Shown: positions 1-8,588 of the stretch, piece by piece | Numbering within the stretch: the first letter of the stretch is position 1 | Layout: the number at the start of each line of letters is the position of its first letter | Origin: Gammaproteobacteria bacterium | GTDB lineage: Bacteria > Pseudomonadota > Gammaproteobacteria > Diplorickettsiales > Diplorickettsiaceae | DNA length: 51,423 bases | Direction of reading: 5' to 3' | Assembly: GCA_013289115.1 (NCBI GenBank) | Contig: JABDAQ010000003.1 | Location: 1-51,423 of the forward strand | Program-made: the position numbers and the translations under genes | The notes under the pieces: generated by a model | Database searches by the model: none | The model's input: the letters and a program-made list of their open reading frames with translations, nothing else | What the model was told of the DNA's origin: nothing

Positions 1-3000
1 GTGAGTGTTAATTTGCGTTGCTGAATATCTAAATCATCCAATAACATAACACGTGCTAAGGTATCCCAAAATGTATCAACCGTTTGTTTAATAATCTGAG
101 CACGTAACCAACCGAATTCAAAACGATCGCCAATTGTAAAATATAAATTAGCTAAATCTTGCAATGAGCCCCCTTGTTTCAAACTAATGTCGATAATATC
201 TAAGGATACATATTCATGATGAACGTTAGCTAATTGAATGGCTATTTCTTCTTGCACACCCGCATCCAATAAACTTTTTACGATACGTTCCCATTCCTGA
301 CGTTCCTGACCCACCAATAAATGCGGCAATAATTGATGTAACTGCGCAATCTTATCGGCAAATCGATTGATCATCCCAGAGATATCGTTTAACTGCTCTC
401 GATAATTATATAAAAACCAACGCGCTGCACGACGTATCAAACGATTGATATGCTGCATTATGTAATAACGAATGTTTAAAGCAAGCTGATCCTCAAGCGC
501 TTCAACCAAAGCGATAAGCCGTGCTAAACCTAAAGATTCACGTGCGATCAAATAAGCACGGGCAATTTGATTCACATCCGCACCTGTCTCTGTTTTTAAA
601 CGGAAGACAAACGTAACACCCATATCGTTGATCAAATCGTTACTGATCTTGGTTGCGATAATTTCGCGACGCAAGCTATGTTGTTGTCTATGATGCGTAA
701 ATTGTTGATCACGCAATGCTTTCGAAAAGGCTGCATCCAAAATTTCAGTTAAATAAATATCTTCAAGCAAACTCGAATCCAGCAATTCTGCTTTTAGAAT
801 AATTTTGGTATAAGCTAATAAAACGGAAATTTCAGGCGAAGTTAACCCTTTACCTAAGGCTTTACGTTCAAGTAACGCAGCGTCACTCGGCAAAAACTCC
901 AAAGCACGATTTATTTTTCCTTGCTGTTCCAAATCTTGAATATAACGCCGATACAGATCCAGTTCTTCAATTGACGCTATCGCTGCCAAGCGAATGACTC
1001 GCGTTTGATGATAATTATCGCGCAAAACTAACTCGGCAATCTCATCTGTCATAGCAACCAAAAGCCGATTGCGTTGCTCTTGCGTAATCGTAGCGTCTGC
1101 CAACGCAGCGTTGAGTAAAATCTTATAATTTACCTCGTGATCCGAACAATCTACACCAGCAGAATTATCAATAAAATCGGTATAAATTAAACCGCCCTTT
1201 AAAGCGTATTCCACACGTCCTAATTGTGTGAATCCAAGATTGCCGCCTTCCGCAACAATACGACAACGCAATTCATCGGCATTGATACGTACCGTGTCGT
1301 TTGCACGATCACCGACATCGGCATGACGTTCATTACTGGCTTTAACGTACGTACCAATACCCGCATTCCATAATAAATCCGTTTCAGATTTTAATACGGC
1401 GCGAATTAACCCATCGGGAGAAATGCGATCCTGCGTCAATCCAAAGCGCTGTTTCATTTCAGGTGATACAGGAATAGATTTCTGAGTGCGCTTGAATACA
1501 GCACCGCCTGCCGAAATCAACGCTGTATTGTAGTGCAGCCAACTTGAACACGGTAATTCAAATAAACGTTTGCGTTCTGCGAAACTTAATTCCGGATTCG
1601 GGTATGGATCAATAAAAATATGCGCATGATTAAATGCAGCAATGAGGCAAATATGATTTGATAACAACATACCGTTACCAAATACATCGCCCGACATATC
1701 GCCGACACCCACAACAGTAAAATCATCGCGTTCTGGATTAAAATCTAGAGCGCGTGCATGTCGTTTAACAGAAATCCAAGCACCGCGTGCTGTAATACCA
1801 ATTTTTTTATGGTCGTAACCAAAACTACCGCCTGAAGCAAACGCATCTCCCAACCAAAATCGACGCGCTTGTGCAATGGCATTTGCTAAATCTGAGAAAG
1901 TAGCCGTGCCTCTATCCGCTGCAACCACTAAATAAGGATCTTCGCCATCGAGACACAACACAAGTTCTGGCGAAACACATACGCCCTCGATCAAATTATC
2001 GGTCACGTCCAGTAAAGCAGAAATAAATAAGCTGTAACAGATTTCAACTTCTTGTGCATCAATAACTTCTGATTTACAAACAAAACCACCTTTAGCGCCC
2101 GCTGGCACAATCACAGCATTCTTCACTTGTTGCGCTTTCATAAGACCTAAAATTTCAGTGCGAAAATCTTCGCGGCGATCTGACCAACGAATACCACCGC
2201 GTGCAACACGTGCACAGCGCAAATGAACGCCTTCAACGCGAGGCGAATAGACAAATACCTCAAACAAAGGACGCGGCAAAGGCAGTTCAGTAATACGTCC
2301 CGGATCTAATTTAAACGCTAAAACCGGTTTAGGTTTACCTTGTTCATCGCTTTGAAAATAATTCGTACGCACACTGGCTTGCACGACTTCCAACAAATAA
2401 CGCAAGATACGATCTTCATCTAGACTTGCGACCGTATCAAGCGCTAATTGCAATTCTTTTTCTTGACTAGGGATTAGATCCAAAGCTTGTTTTTGCTTAT
2501 GCGGATCAAATTTTAATTTGAAAAGCTTAACAAGAATTTGCGCGATCTTAGCATTACGCACTAAGGCAAGTTCTACGTACACTTGACTAAATGGAATACC
2601 AATTTGGCGTAAATATTTCGTATATGCGCGTATGATAACGATCTCGCGCCAAGTTAATTGGGCATCGAGCGTTAAACGATTAAAGCCATCATTTTCAACT
2701 TCACCCTGCCAAATCTTACGAAAAGCTTCTTGTACAATTTCTTTAATTTGTGTAATGACAATTTCTTTCGTTTGTATCAGCTCAACACCGAAATCATGAA
2801 TCCAAATAGATCGATCCGATAAATGAATGCCGTAAGGCCATTCATCAATAACACGCAACCCTAAATTTTCTAAAACGGGCAAAACACTGGATAGAATAAT
2901 CGGCTGATTGAGTTGAAATAATTTTACACGCAAAATAACATCGTGCTGATCGTGAGAACGATCAAAATTAATTTCCAGTGTATGTTGTTCAGTCATTCGT

Positions 3001-4613
3001 TCGATATGCTCAACATCCTCAATGGCTGTATGGACTGAAAAATTTTCGCGATACCCGCTAGGGAAAGCATGTTTATATTTTTTGATCAAGAGATTTGCTT
3101 TATCTTTTGAATAATGCGCATTCAATGCAAAAGCAAACTCATCTTTCCAAGAACGCGCAACGGCAATTAATTTTTTTTCCAGTGATTTAAGATCGCATAC
3201 TTGATAGTTTTTTGGATCAGTACGAATTAAAAAATGAATGCGCGCCAGACGTGAACCCGTAAATGCAGTCTCCGCATCGACTTCTAACCCTGCGAACGCT
3301 TGAACTAAAATCGATTCCATCGCAGTTTGCAACTCATCATTCAGTTGTTCACGTGGCAAATAAATAAAACAAGACATGAAACGATGATAATTATCTTGAC
3401 GTGCAAACAAACGGATCACCGGTTGCTCTTGAATACGCAACATCCCTAAAGCCAATTCAGTCAATTCTTGAGCGGTTGCTTGAAATAAATCATCGCGCGG
3501 AAAGCTTGCCAAAATATCTAATAAAGCTTTGGCGAAATGTCCGCACAATGGCAATTGAGAATACTGTAAGGCCAATTGAATTTTGCGCCGCACTAAAGGA
3601 ATCGTTCTTGGATCGCAATAGTAATAAACAATGGACGTATATAAACCAATAAAGCGACGCTCTCCAATTAATTCACCTTGCTGATTAAAACGTTTAACGC
3701 CAATATAATCGGTATAAGCAGATCGATGTACTTGTGCTTTTGTATTCGTTTTAGAAATAACTAAGATCTGAGGCGAAAAAGCAAGCTTGCGCGCTTCAGG
3801 CGGCAAAACTGCAAGCGGCCGTTCTAATGTGCTGGTACTTTCATCACGCAATACACCCAAACCTGAACGTCGTATCAAACGCAAAGACTTATGATCATCG
3901 CTCAATTGATAATCACGACAACCTAAATAAATAAAATGATCCTGATCTAACCAACGTAAAAACTCTATTGATTCTTGTATATCCTTAGGATCTAAAACAT
4001 TCGATCGTTCTGCCAAATCTTGAATACAATCGGCCATTTTGCCTTGCATATTCGGCCAATCACCGACAACCAAATTGACTTCATTTAAAACGCGCTGTAA
4101 TTTTTTTTGTATTTGATCCAAGACTGTTGCATCATTTTGTCGTTCGATCTCTAAATAAATCCATGCTTCCTTAACGCTGTTTTCAGTTACCTCGGTCGTA
4201 ATCGTTTGTATTTGTCCTTGAATATCACGAACAACATATAAATCAGCCAAACTGACGATAAATTGTACATTACAATCATATGCATGAACTGCCATACGAA
4301 TAGAATCGACTAAGAACGGCTTGTCATCTGTGACGATTTCAATCACCGTGCATTTTGATTTATGATCAGGCCGATTAGTAATACGCAGATTAATGGTGTT
4401 AGGCAAACGAATTTGTGCAAACTGCCAATGTGATAACAAAGCATCTGCGAGTTCAGTGATGCGTTGTTTCAAAACATCTAGCCCGACATTACTGTAATAA
4501 CATTCGATCAAAGAATGCAACCAAGGTTGTTGTGCTTCAGGCAGTTGAGAAGAAATACACGCTACGATCTGATTAAGAACGTCGCGTCTGGATTGCTCTG
4601 GAGAATGATTCAT
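1..4613 (-). CDS. gdhB: NAD-specific glutamate dehydrogenase, large type (partial, C terminus off the left edge)
   Basis: This reads as about 1537 codons from ATG at 4611-4613 to the window edge. It is the large (about 1600 residue) NAD-dependent glutamate dehydrogenase family, which oxidises glutamate to 2-oxoglutarate and ammonium and so feeds amino acids into the TCA cycle. The regulatory N-terminal half runs to about residue 720. The catalytic part then shows GVHLRCARVARGGIRWSDR and PAGAKGGFV near residue 834 (substrate/lysine region), and VVGVGDMSGDVFGNGML near residue 970 (dinucleotide-binding turn), followed by DSAGVDCSDHEVN-like sequence. Family length suggests roughly 90 residues are missing. 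It is divergent to ubiG across 202 bp. Amino-acid catabolism of this kind fits an intracellular bacterium that lives on host amino acids, which is inference. Confidence 0.93.
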   Translation of the reverse strand, partial: MNHSPEQSRRDVLNQIVACISSQLPEAQQPWLHSLIECYYSNVGLDVLKQRITELADALLSHWQFAQIRLPNTINLRITNRPDHKSKCTVIEIVTDDKPFLVDSIRMAVHAYDCNVQFIVSLADLYVVRDIQGQIQTITTEVTENSVKEAWIYLEIERQNDATVLDQIQKKLQRVLNEVNLVVGDWPNMQGKMADCIQDLAERSNVLDPKDIQESIEFLRWLDQDHFIYLGCRDYQLSDDHKSLRLIRRSGLGVLRDESTSTLERPLAVLPPEARKLAFSPQILVISKTNTKAQVHRSAYTDYIGVKRFNQQGELIGERRFIGLYTSIVYYYCDPRTIPLVRRKIQLALQYSQLPLCGHFAKALLDILASFPRDDLFQATAQELTELALGMLRIQEQPVIRLFARQDNYHRFMSCFIYLPREQLNDELQTAMESILVQAFAGLEVDAETAFTGSRLARIHFLIRTDPKNYQVCDLKSLEKKLIAVARSWKDEFAFALNAHYSKDKANLLIKKYKHAFPSGYRENFSVHTAIEDVEHIERMTEQHTLEINFDRSHDQHDVILRVKLFQLNQPIILSSVLPVLENLGLRVIDEWPYGIHLSDRSIWIHDFGVELIQTKEIVITQIKEIVQEAFRKIWQGEVENDGFNRLTLDAQLTWREIVIIRAYTKYLRQIGIPFSQVYVELALVRNAKIAQILVKLFKLKFDPHKQKQALDLIPSQEKELQLALDTVASLDEDRILRYLLEVVQASVRTNYFQSDEQGKPKPVLAFKLDPGRITELPLPRPLFEVFVYSPRVEGVHLRCARVARGGIRWSDRREDFRTEILGLMKAQQVKNAVIVPAGAKGGFVCKSEVIDAQEVEICYSLFISALLDVTDNLIEGVCVSPELVLCLDGEDPYLVVAADRGTATFSDLANAIAQARRFWLGDAFASGGSFGYDHKKIGITARGAWISVKRHARALDFNPERDDFTVVGVGDMSGDVFGNGMLLSNHICLIAAFNHAHIFIDPYPNPELSFAERKRLFELPCSSWLHYNTALISAGGAVFKRTQKSIPVSPEMKQRFGLTQDRISPDGLIRAVLKSETDLLWNAGIGTYVKASNERHADVGDRANDTVRINADELRCRIVAEGGNLGFTQLGRVEYALKGGLIYTDFIDNSAGVDCSDHEVNYKILLNAALADATITQEQRNRLLVAMTDEIAELVLRDNYHQTRVIRLAAIASIEELDLYRRYIQDLEQQGKINRALEFLPSDAALLERKALGKGLTSPEISVLLAYTKIILKAELLDSSLLEDIYLTEILDAAFSKALRDQQFTHHRQQHSLRREIIATKISNDLINDMGVTFVFRLKTETGADVNQIARAYLIARESLGLARLIALVEALEDQLALNIRYYIMQHINRLIRRAARWFLYNYREQLNDISGMINRFADKIAQLHQLLPHLLVGQERQEWERIVKSLLDAGVQEEIAIQLANVHHEYVSLDIIDISLKQGGSLQDLANLYFTIGDRFEFGWLRAQIIKQTVDTFWDTLARVMLLDDLDIQQRKLTL

Positions 4614-4682
4614 ACAATAGTTCAGCTCATGGAATTAAAATTTCGATCAATGCTTATGCATCATGGTTTACTCTCAAACCTA

Positions 4683-4711
4683 TTGACTCTTGTCGTATTG
4701 GATCGAATAAT
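4683..4711 (+). promoter_or_regulatory. possible sigma70 promoter for ubiG
   Basis: TTGACT (4683-4688), a 17-base spacer and AATAAT (4706-4711) lie in the divergent gdhB-ubiG gap, about 100 bases before the ubiG start. The -35 matches the consensus in 5 of 6 positions and the -10 in 4 of 6. The rest of the 202-base gap shows no gene or stable hairpin. Confidence 0.35.
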
Positions 4712-4815
4712 CCTGTTTGCTTAACTGTACTCATCCATTGAATTAAAGGTTTCAAGAACCCACATTTCAATTTGCGCATTGTATATGGGTACACTCCGAA
4801 AAAAAACCTGTTAAC

Positions 4816-5523
4816 ATGATGCTAATGAATAATTTCGATCCATTAGAGACAAAAAAATTTTCTGACTTGTCATTATGTTGGTGGGATCCCGAGGGCCCCT
4901 GCAAGCCTTTACATAAAATGGGTCCCTTGCGTCTACAAGCAATCATAGAACAGGTTCCCATTTCCGGAAAAAAAATTATTGATATTGGTTGTGGCGGCGG
5001 TTTGCTCACTGAAGATTTGGTGCAATGCGGCGCTTGTGTCACAGGCATTGATAACAGTTCAGAACTTATTTCTGTTGCGAAGCAACATGCATACTGCAAC
5101 AATTTATCCATTCATTACGAGATAAATACTGCAGAAAATAAAGCGCAAGAACAGGCTAAAAGTTATGATATTGTATGCTGCATGGAATTGTTAGAGCACG
5201 TACCTGATCCTTATTCAGTGATTCGTGCTTGTGCGCAATTAGTTAAACCTGAAGGTTGGGTATTTTTTTCTACCCTTCATCGCACATTTAAATCTTATTT
5301 ATTGGCCATTCTCGCTGCTGAGTATGTATTCAATTTATTACCGCGTGGAACACATCATTTTGCGCGTTTTATTAAACCCTCCGAATTGGCAAAAGCAGCG
5401 CGCGATAATAAACTAATGCCTATATGCATCAAAGGTATCGGCTACAATCCTGTGAATGAACAGGTCTCATTCAACCTCGATGTTTCAGTCAATTATATAA
5501 TCGCCTGCCAATGCATCACGTAA
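4816..5523 (+). CDS. ubiG: UbiG, bifunctional ubiquinone O-methyltransferase
   Basis: SAM-dependent methyltransferase of 235 residues (E. coli UbiG has 240) that performs both O-methylations of ubiquinone synthesis. The sequence shows the UbiG-type N terminus WWDPEG.CKPLHKMGPLRL, SAM motif I IIDIGCGGGLLTEDL at about residues 55-69, the conserved MELLEHVPDPYSVIRACAQL stretch, and the late FIKPSEL and GYNPV signatures. The start is uncertain: ATG at 4816, 4819 and 4828 are all in frame, and none has a clear Shine-Dalgarno sequence. It is the only gene on this strand here and faces icmS tail to tail. It is a single-gene unit, and aerobic quinone synthesis is implied. Confidence 0.95.
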   Translation: MMLMNNFDPLETKKFSDLSLCWWDPEGPCKPLHKMGPLRLQAIIEQVPISGKKIIDIGCGGGLLTEDLVQCGACVTGIDNSSELISVAKQHAYCNNLSIHYEINTAENKAQEQAKSYDIVCCMELLEHVPDPYSVIRACAQLVKPEGWVFFSTLHRTFKSYLLAILAAEYVFNLLPRGTHHFARFIKPSELAKAARDNKLMPICIKGIGYNPVNEQVSFNLDVSVNYIIACQCIT

Positions 5524-5532
5524 TGCATTTTT
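5510..5532 (+). terminator. weak AT-rich hairpin at the ubiG stop codon
   Basis: AATGCAT (5510-5516) and ATGCATT (5523-5529) form a 7-bp stem with a 6-base loop, and the stem runs into TTTTT. The ubiG stop codon (5521-5523) lies inside the structure. The stem is AT-rich, so this would be at best a weak intrinsic terminator. Confidence 0.35.
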
Positions 5533-5541
5533 ACATATTTC

Positions 5542-5562
5542 TGTGGATAACCTTGTGAATAA
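5542..5562. other. paired DnaA-box-like motifs, copy 1
   Basis: TGTGGATAA (5542-5550) is the exact reverse complement of the DnaA box TTATCCACA. TGTGAATAA (5554-5562) is a one-mismatch copy starting 12 bases later. The same arrangement recurs at 6626-6646. Known family: DnaA binds such 9-mers at origins and at titration or regulatory sites. Two boxes alone are not an origin. Confidence 0.4.
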
Positions 5563-5612
5563 CCCTTCACGTGGACGCAAAACTACTGAGATATATCAAA
5601 AGGATTAAGAGG

Positions 5613-5675
5613 ATGAAAGACGAGAATAAATTTAAAAAGTGGCTTATTTTTATTAGTCAATGTCTATTTTGTTAA
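5613..5675 (+). CDS. possible 20-residue peptide (speculative)
   Basis: An ATG at 5613 opens 20 codons ending at TAA (5673-5675), preceded by AAGGA 8 bases upstream, which is good Shine-Dalgarno spacing. The peptide is MKDENKFKKWLIFISQCLFC: a charged basic N terminus followed by a hydrophobic stretch. It lies in the 216-base gap between ubiG and icmS, just after the DnaA-box-like pair. ORFs this short arise by chance in AT-rich DNA, so this is only a candidate. Confidence 0.15.
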   Translation: MKDENKFKKWLIFISQCLFC

Positions 5676-5739
5676 AATGCCTACTCAATGGATATAGAAG
5701 TCTAGTTCGAGCTGTGTAAAAGTCAAATCATCATGAAAT

Positions 5740-6078
5740 TTAGTCGTATAATAATTCATCCAAAGGCGTAACGGCCGTTGATGGCGCATGCGAAATCAAT
5801 TCATGCAAAATATCAGTAATACACATATAGCGTAAGATATTCGGGGTAACATCATCGAAAGTAACTTTTACGCCCAACACAGTCCCTTCTACTTCTTCAA
5901 AACTAACGCCGATACCGTACCCAAGACACAAAGAGCAAAGTTGATCAGCACGACGTGCAATTGCCGGCAAAAGACCTACTTCGGAAAAAACTTCATCGTA
6001 ACTCAAAATGCGTTCCTTTAAGATAAAATTAGCATTCAATGATTTAGCAATGAACGTTAAGCCTTGTTGTAATTTCAT
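5740..6078 (-). CDS. icmS: IcmS, Dot/Icm type IVB secretion chaperone component
   Basis: 112 residues, against about 114 for Legionella IcmS. The family signature SYDEVFSEVGLLPAIARRAD, then QLCSLCLGYGIG and TPLDELLYD at the very C terminus, agrees with recalled IcmS sequences almost throughout. IcmS is a small acidic cytoplasmic protein. With IcmW it forms an adaptor that presents effectors to the DotL coupling protein of the Dot/Icm machine. The ATG at 6078 is chosen because GGAAGGAG precedes it by 9 bases; a longer in-frame start at 6228 would run back through icmT. It starts 5 bases after the icmT stop, so the two are translated from one message. The icmR/icmQ and dotL/dotM genes that accompany it elsewhere are not here; downstream is a 216-base gap and convergent ubiG. 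Confidence 0.9.
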   Translation of the reverse strand: MKLQQGLTFIAKSLNANFILKERILSYDEVFSEVGLLPAIARRADQLCSLCLGYGIGVSFEEVEGTVLGVKVTFDDVTPNILRYMCITDILHELISHAPSTAVTPLDELLYD

Positions 6079-6083
6079 ATACC

Positions 6084-6344
6084 CTACTCCTTCCACCATG
6101 CGATCGCCATTTTGCGTGGTCCAGCTAATACTGAACGGATCCAACGCAAAAAAACGGTGACTGAAAACCCATAACGTTCTAATAATCCAAAAAAAGCCAT
6201 AGCCGATAGCGCTAAGATAAAACTCCATAAACGTATATGTAATAAAAACAACAGCAAAGGAAACGAGGCGCGCGCATCAATAAAAAAGAATCGCGGAATG
6301 CGTGCTGAATCACGCCAATGTGATTCAGTAAGAACGGTCGCCAT
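6084..6344 (-). CDS. icmT: IcmT, Dot/Icm type IVB secretion membrane protein
   Basis: 86 residues, the same length as recalled Legionella IcmT. The protein starts MATVLTESHWRDSARIPRFF, then has one or two hydrophobic segments (LLLFLLHIRLW; FILALSAMAFFGLLERYGF), and ends VLAGPRKMAIAWWKE. The WRD.A, LHIRLW and LAGP..K motifs are those of the family. IcmT is a small inner-membrane Dot/Icm component linked to export and to pore formation during host-cell egress. AGGAG lies 7 bases before the ATG at 6344, and the upstream in-frame extension runs antisense through tRNA-Phe, so it is not coding. An extended -10 promoter sits about 45 bases upstream. Confidence 0.9.
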   Translation of the reverse strand: MATVLTESHWRDSARIPRFFFIDARASFPLLLFLLHIRLWSFILALSAMAFFGLLERYGFSVTVFLRWIRSVLAGPRKMAIAWWKE

Positions 6345-6396
6345 ACTAATACTCCTGCGCGAATAACAATTGATTAAAGCAAATAAAAGATTTTGA

Positions 6397-6426
6397 AGTA
6401 TAGCAGTAGGGTTTATTGCAAGACAA
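6397..6426 (-). promoter_or_regulatory. sigma70 promoter for icmT-icmS
   Basis: On the minus strand: TTGTCT (6426-6421), 18 bases, then TATACT (6402-6397) preceded by TGC, an extended -10. It would give a leader of about 45 bases before icmT. No PmrA-type tandem TTAA box, as reported for some Legionella and Coxiella dot/icm genes, could be seen next to it. Confidence 0.5.
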
Positions 6427-6432
6427 ATAAAC

Positions 6433-6461
6433 TTGACGTCTTGAGTCAGGATCGCGACAAT
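6433..6461 (+). promoter_or_regulatory. promoter for tRNA-Phe
   Basis: TTGACG (6433-6438), 17 bases, GACAAT (6456-6461), followed by a GC-rich TGCGC segment resembling the discriminator of stringently controlled tRNA promoters. The tRNA starts 32 bases downstream. It is back to back with the icmT promoter. Confidence 0.5.
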
Positions 6462-6493
6462 AATGCGCTTGCGAATTCCTTCAGACTTTTTAA

Positions 6494-6566
<73 letters not shown>

Positions 6567-6625
6567 TCCCATTACAACCAGTTTTTCTTAGTAACACGCG
6601 TGAGCGCTAAGTTGCACACAGTTTC

Positions 6626-6646
6626 TGTGGACAACCCTGTGGATAG
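6626..6646. other. paired DnaA-box-like motifs, copy 2
   Basis: TGTGGACAA (6626-6634) and TGTGGATAG (6638-6646) start 12 bases apart, exactly as in the pair at 5542-5562. About 25 bases around the two loci (from TTTCTGTGGA) agree with only a few differences. Each 9-mer differs from the DnaA box complement by one base. The pair lies in the 194-base gap between tRNA-Phe and tatD, which shows nothing else. Confidence 0.35.
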
Positions 6647-6760
6647 TGGCTGAGTAAATGCTGAAAAGGCTGGAGGGGAGAGAAACGAAAACAATTTGGC
6701 AATATTTTAATCAACCTTGCTCAAACTCTACTAACGCTTATAACGCTTACTAATCATCGC

Positions 6761-7552
6761 TTAGGGATATTTGATTTTGAATAAATTAAAAAAATTATCT
6801 GTAGTTTGTTCTGCGATCATCTCGATAGACACAGCGCGTAAAGAGGCCAATCGCTCAGCGACGTAATAAACGTAAGCAGGTTGATTCGGTTTGCCACGAA
6901 AAGGCATAGGCGCTAGATAAGGCGCGTCTGTTTCAATTAATAGGCGCTCTAAAGGCAGCACACAGGCAATATCCTGCAACTCTCTAGCATTTTTGAATGT
7001 GAGAATGCCTGAGAATGAAATATGAAAATCATCTCGCTCAATCGCAACACGAGCCATCGCTAAATCTTCTGTAAAACAATGCAAAACACCGCCTACATCA
7101 CGCGCGTTCTCTTCCAGCAAAATGCGCAGAGTATCTTGCCGCGCCTTGCGTGTATGCACAATAAGGGGTTTCTTGAGTAATTTTGCTGCACGAATATGCG
7201 TGCGAAAACGCTGCTGCTGAATCTCAGGAGCGCAATCGGCATGATAATAATCTAAACCTGTCTCGCCGATCGCAACTACTTTAGGGTGATCCGCCCACGT
7301 AATTAGCTGCTCCACTGTAGGTTCTTCTGCAACCCATTCTGTAGGATGCAATCCAACAGAGGCAGACACACAATCAAATTGCTCAGCAATGTTTAAAACA
7401 GTAACAACCGCATCCAAGCGAACGCTCACCGTTAAAAAATAGTGAACGCCCCGTGTCTTCGCATTCATCAACAAACTACGCAAATCAGTCAAGCCATAGT
7501 CGCTTAGCAGTAGACGATCCAGATGACAATGAGAATCAACTAATAACATCAT
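6761..7552 (-). CDS. tatD: TatD/YcfH family metal-dependent hydrolase (DNase)
   Basis: 263-residue TIM-barrel hydrolase. Metal-binding signatures occur in order: DSHCHLD near residue 7, GETGLDYYH near 96, a His in PLIVHTRKA near 133, LHCFTED near 158, and LLIETDAPYLAP near 205. Family members are two-metal 3'-5' exonucleases implicated in DNA repair or turnover. It is the last gene of the rpmF-to-tatD operon; its start overlaps the holB stop by 17 bases. Two adjacent ATGs are possible (7552 and 7549); GAGG spacing and alignment to MFLVDSHCHLD slightly favour 7549. In many gammaproteobacteria the position next to holB follows a pilZ gene, which is absent here. The closest paralogue group is YcfH rather than true TatD. 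Confidence 0.93.
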   Translation of the reverse strand: MMLLVDSHCHLDRLLLSDYGLTDLRSLLMNAKTRGVHYFLTVSVRLDAVVTVLNIAEQFDCVSASVGLHPTEWVAEEPTVEQLITWADHPKVVAIGETGLDYYHADCAPEIQQQRFRTHIRAAKLLKKPLIVHTRKARQDTLRILLEENARDVGGVLHCFTEDLAMARVAIERDDFHISFSGILTFKNARELQDIACVLPLERLLIETDAPYLAPMPFRGKPNQPAYVYYVAERLASLRAVSIEMIAEQTTDNFFNLFKIKYP

Positions 7553-8585
7553 CAGCCTCTAAGCAAATACACCAACGACAAAATAAATTTTCAATTAATA
7601 ATAAAGCGTTCAAAGGCGCTGATCGATAACAAGAGCGCAGCGATACCAGATGATCATAATAAGCAAATAAAAAATTTAAAGTCAGCGAATCAGCAAGATC
7701 CTGCATGATCGGACCGTGCTCTGATCGTGTTATATCTTCGATCGAGACGGCTAATTTAATCTTAATAAGATCCATAATAATACGCATAAACCAAACGATA
7801 CATTGTTCTGGATCAATCGCGCTGTACTGTTTAGCTAATGTGAGCGGATCAACTAATTCTGTTCGTAATGCTACAACAGAAGCAAGAAATTGCGTTGACA
7901 AGCGCAAGATTTTTTCATCAAACAATAAAGCGTGTACCGATAAAACAGCGTATTCATTCCAACGTAATAATAATTGCAGCAAATTTGGATCAGCTTTAGC
8001 ATTTTGCTGCTGCAACCAATGTTGAGCAAGTTGTGCTTGAGGCGGCATGAAACGAAGGCGATGACAACGACTACGCAATGTCGGCAGTAAAGCCTCAGAT
8101 TTATGCGTGATCAGAATAAAAATTGTATCCGCACTCGGTTCTTCTAAAGTTTTTAATAAAGCATGACTTGCGGCAATAGAGAGTTGTTCTACTTTATCAA
8201 TCAAAACAACTTTGTACTGCCCTGATGTTTGATGTAAAACGCTTATTAAGGCGCGTATTTCTTCTATTTTGATCGATGTATTTACTTCAGGTGCGATTAA
8301 ATAAAAATCTGGATGCGTCTGTGCGCGCATCAAACGACAGCTTGTACAGTATCCACACGCATCTTCTTGTAACGAGGCCTGTGTACAAAGCAATTTTTCT
8401 GCTAAATGCTCCGCAAATATACGTTTACCAATCCCTTGCGATCCTGTAAACAATAACGCATGAGGAAGCCGATCAGCACGTTGACAGGCCTGTATATAAT
8501 CCCATTGTGTTTGCTGCCAAGGTAAGCGATTTCTGGCAAAACGATCAGGGTGTACACGCGTTCTATGTTCTATGGCTTTATTCAT
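7536..8585 (-). CDS. holB: DNA polymerase III delta-prime subunit
   Basis: 349 residues, close to the family length of about 335. The clamp-loader AAA fold shows GSQGIGKR (Walker A-like, about residues 48-55), a zinc module with CGYCTSC at about 77-83, VLIDKVEQL (Walker B region), ALLKTLEEP and the SRC motif LRSRCHRLRF. Delta-prime is the rigid stator of the clamp loader that opens beta clamps on DNA. It sits 3 bases after tmk and overlaps tatD, the usual gammaproteobacterial order mltG-tmk-holB. The C-terminal collar domain is present. An N-terminal basic extension of about 20 residues (MNKAIEHRTRVHPDRFARNR) is longer than usual, so a later start cannot be excluded. Confidence 0.93.
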   Translation of the reverse strand: MNKAIEHRTRVHPDRFARNRLPWQQTQWDYIQACQRADRLPHALLFTGSQGIGKRIFAEHLAEKLLCTQASLQEDACGYCTSCRLMRAQTHPDFYLIAPEVNTSIKIEEIRALISVLHQTSGQYKVVLIDKVEQLSIAASHALLKTLEEPSADTIFILITHKSEALLPTLRSRCHRLRFMPPQAQLAQHWLQQQNAKADPNLLQLLLRWNEYAVLSVHALLFDEKILRLSTQFLASVVALRTELVDPLTLAKQYSAIDPEQCIVWFMRIIMDLIKIKLAVSIEDITRSEHGPIMQDLADSLTLNFLFAYYDHLVSLRSCYRSAPLNALLLIENLFCRWCICLEADDVIS

Positions 8586-8588
8586 GGT

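Noticed and set aside
3401-3652. Short plus-strand ORF inside the glutamate dehydrogenase gene
   Set aside because: Lies entirely antisense to a conserved coding region and shows no family features; treated as a shadow, like the other short antisense frames across the window.
4767-5111. Minus-strand ORF of 114 codons across ubiG
   Set aside because: Antisense shadow of a clear UbiG coding region with no family features.
5669-5698. Plus-strand promoter-like TTGTTA-18-TATAGA facing the icmS 3' end
   Set aside because: Would start an antisense RNA with no gene to serve; one chance match in AT-rich DNA is not enough.
5740-6228. 162-residue ORF including icmS
   Set aside because: The first 50 codons overlap the end of icmT in another frame; IcmS homology and a good ribosome site begin at 6078.
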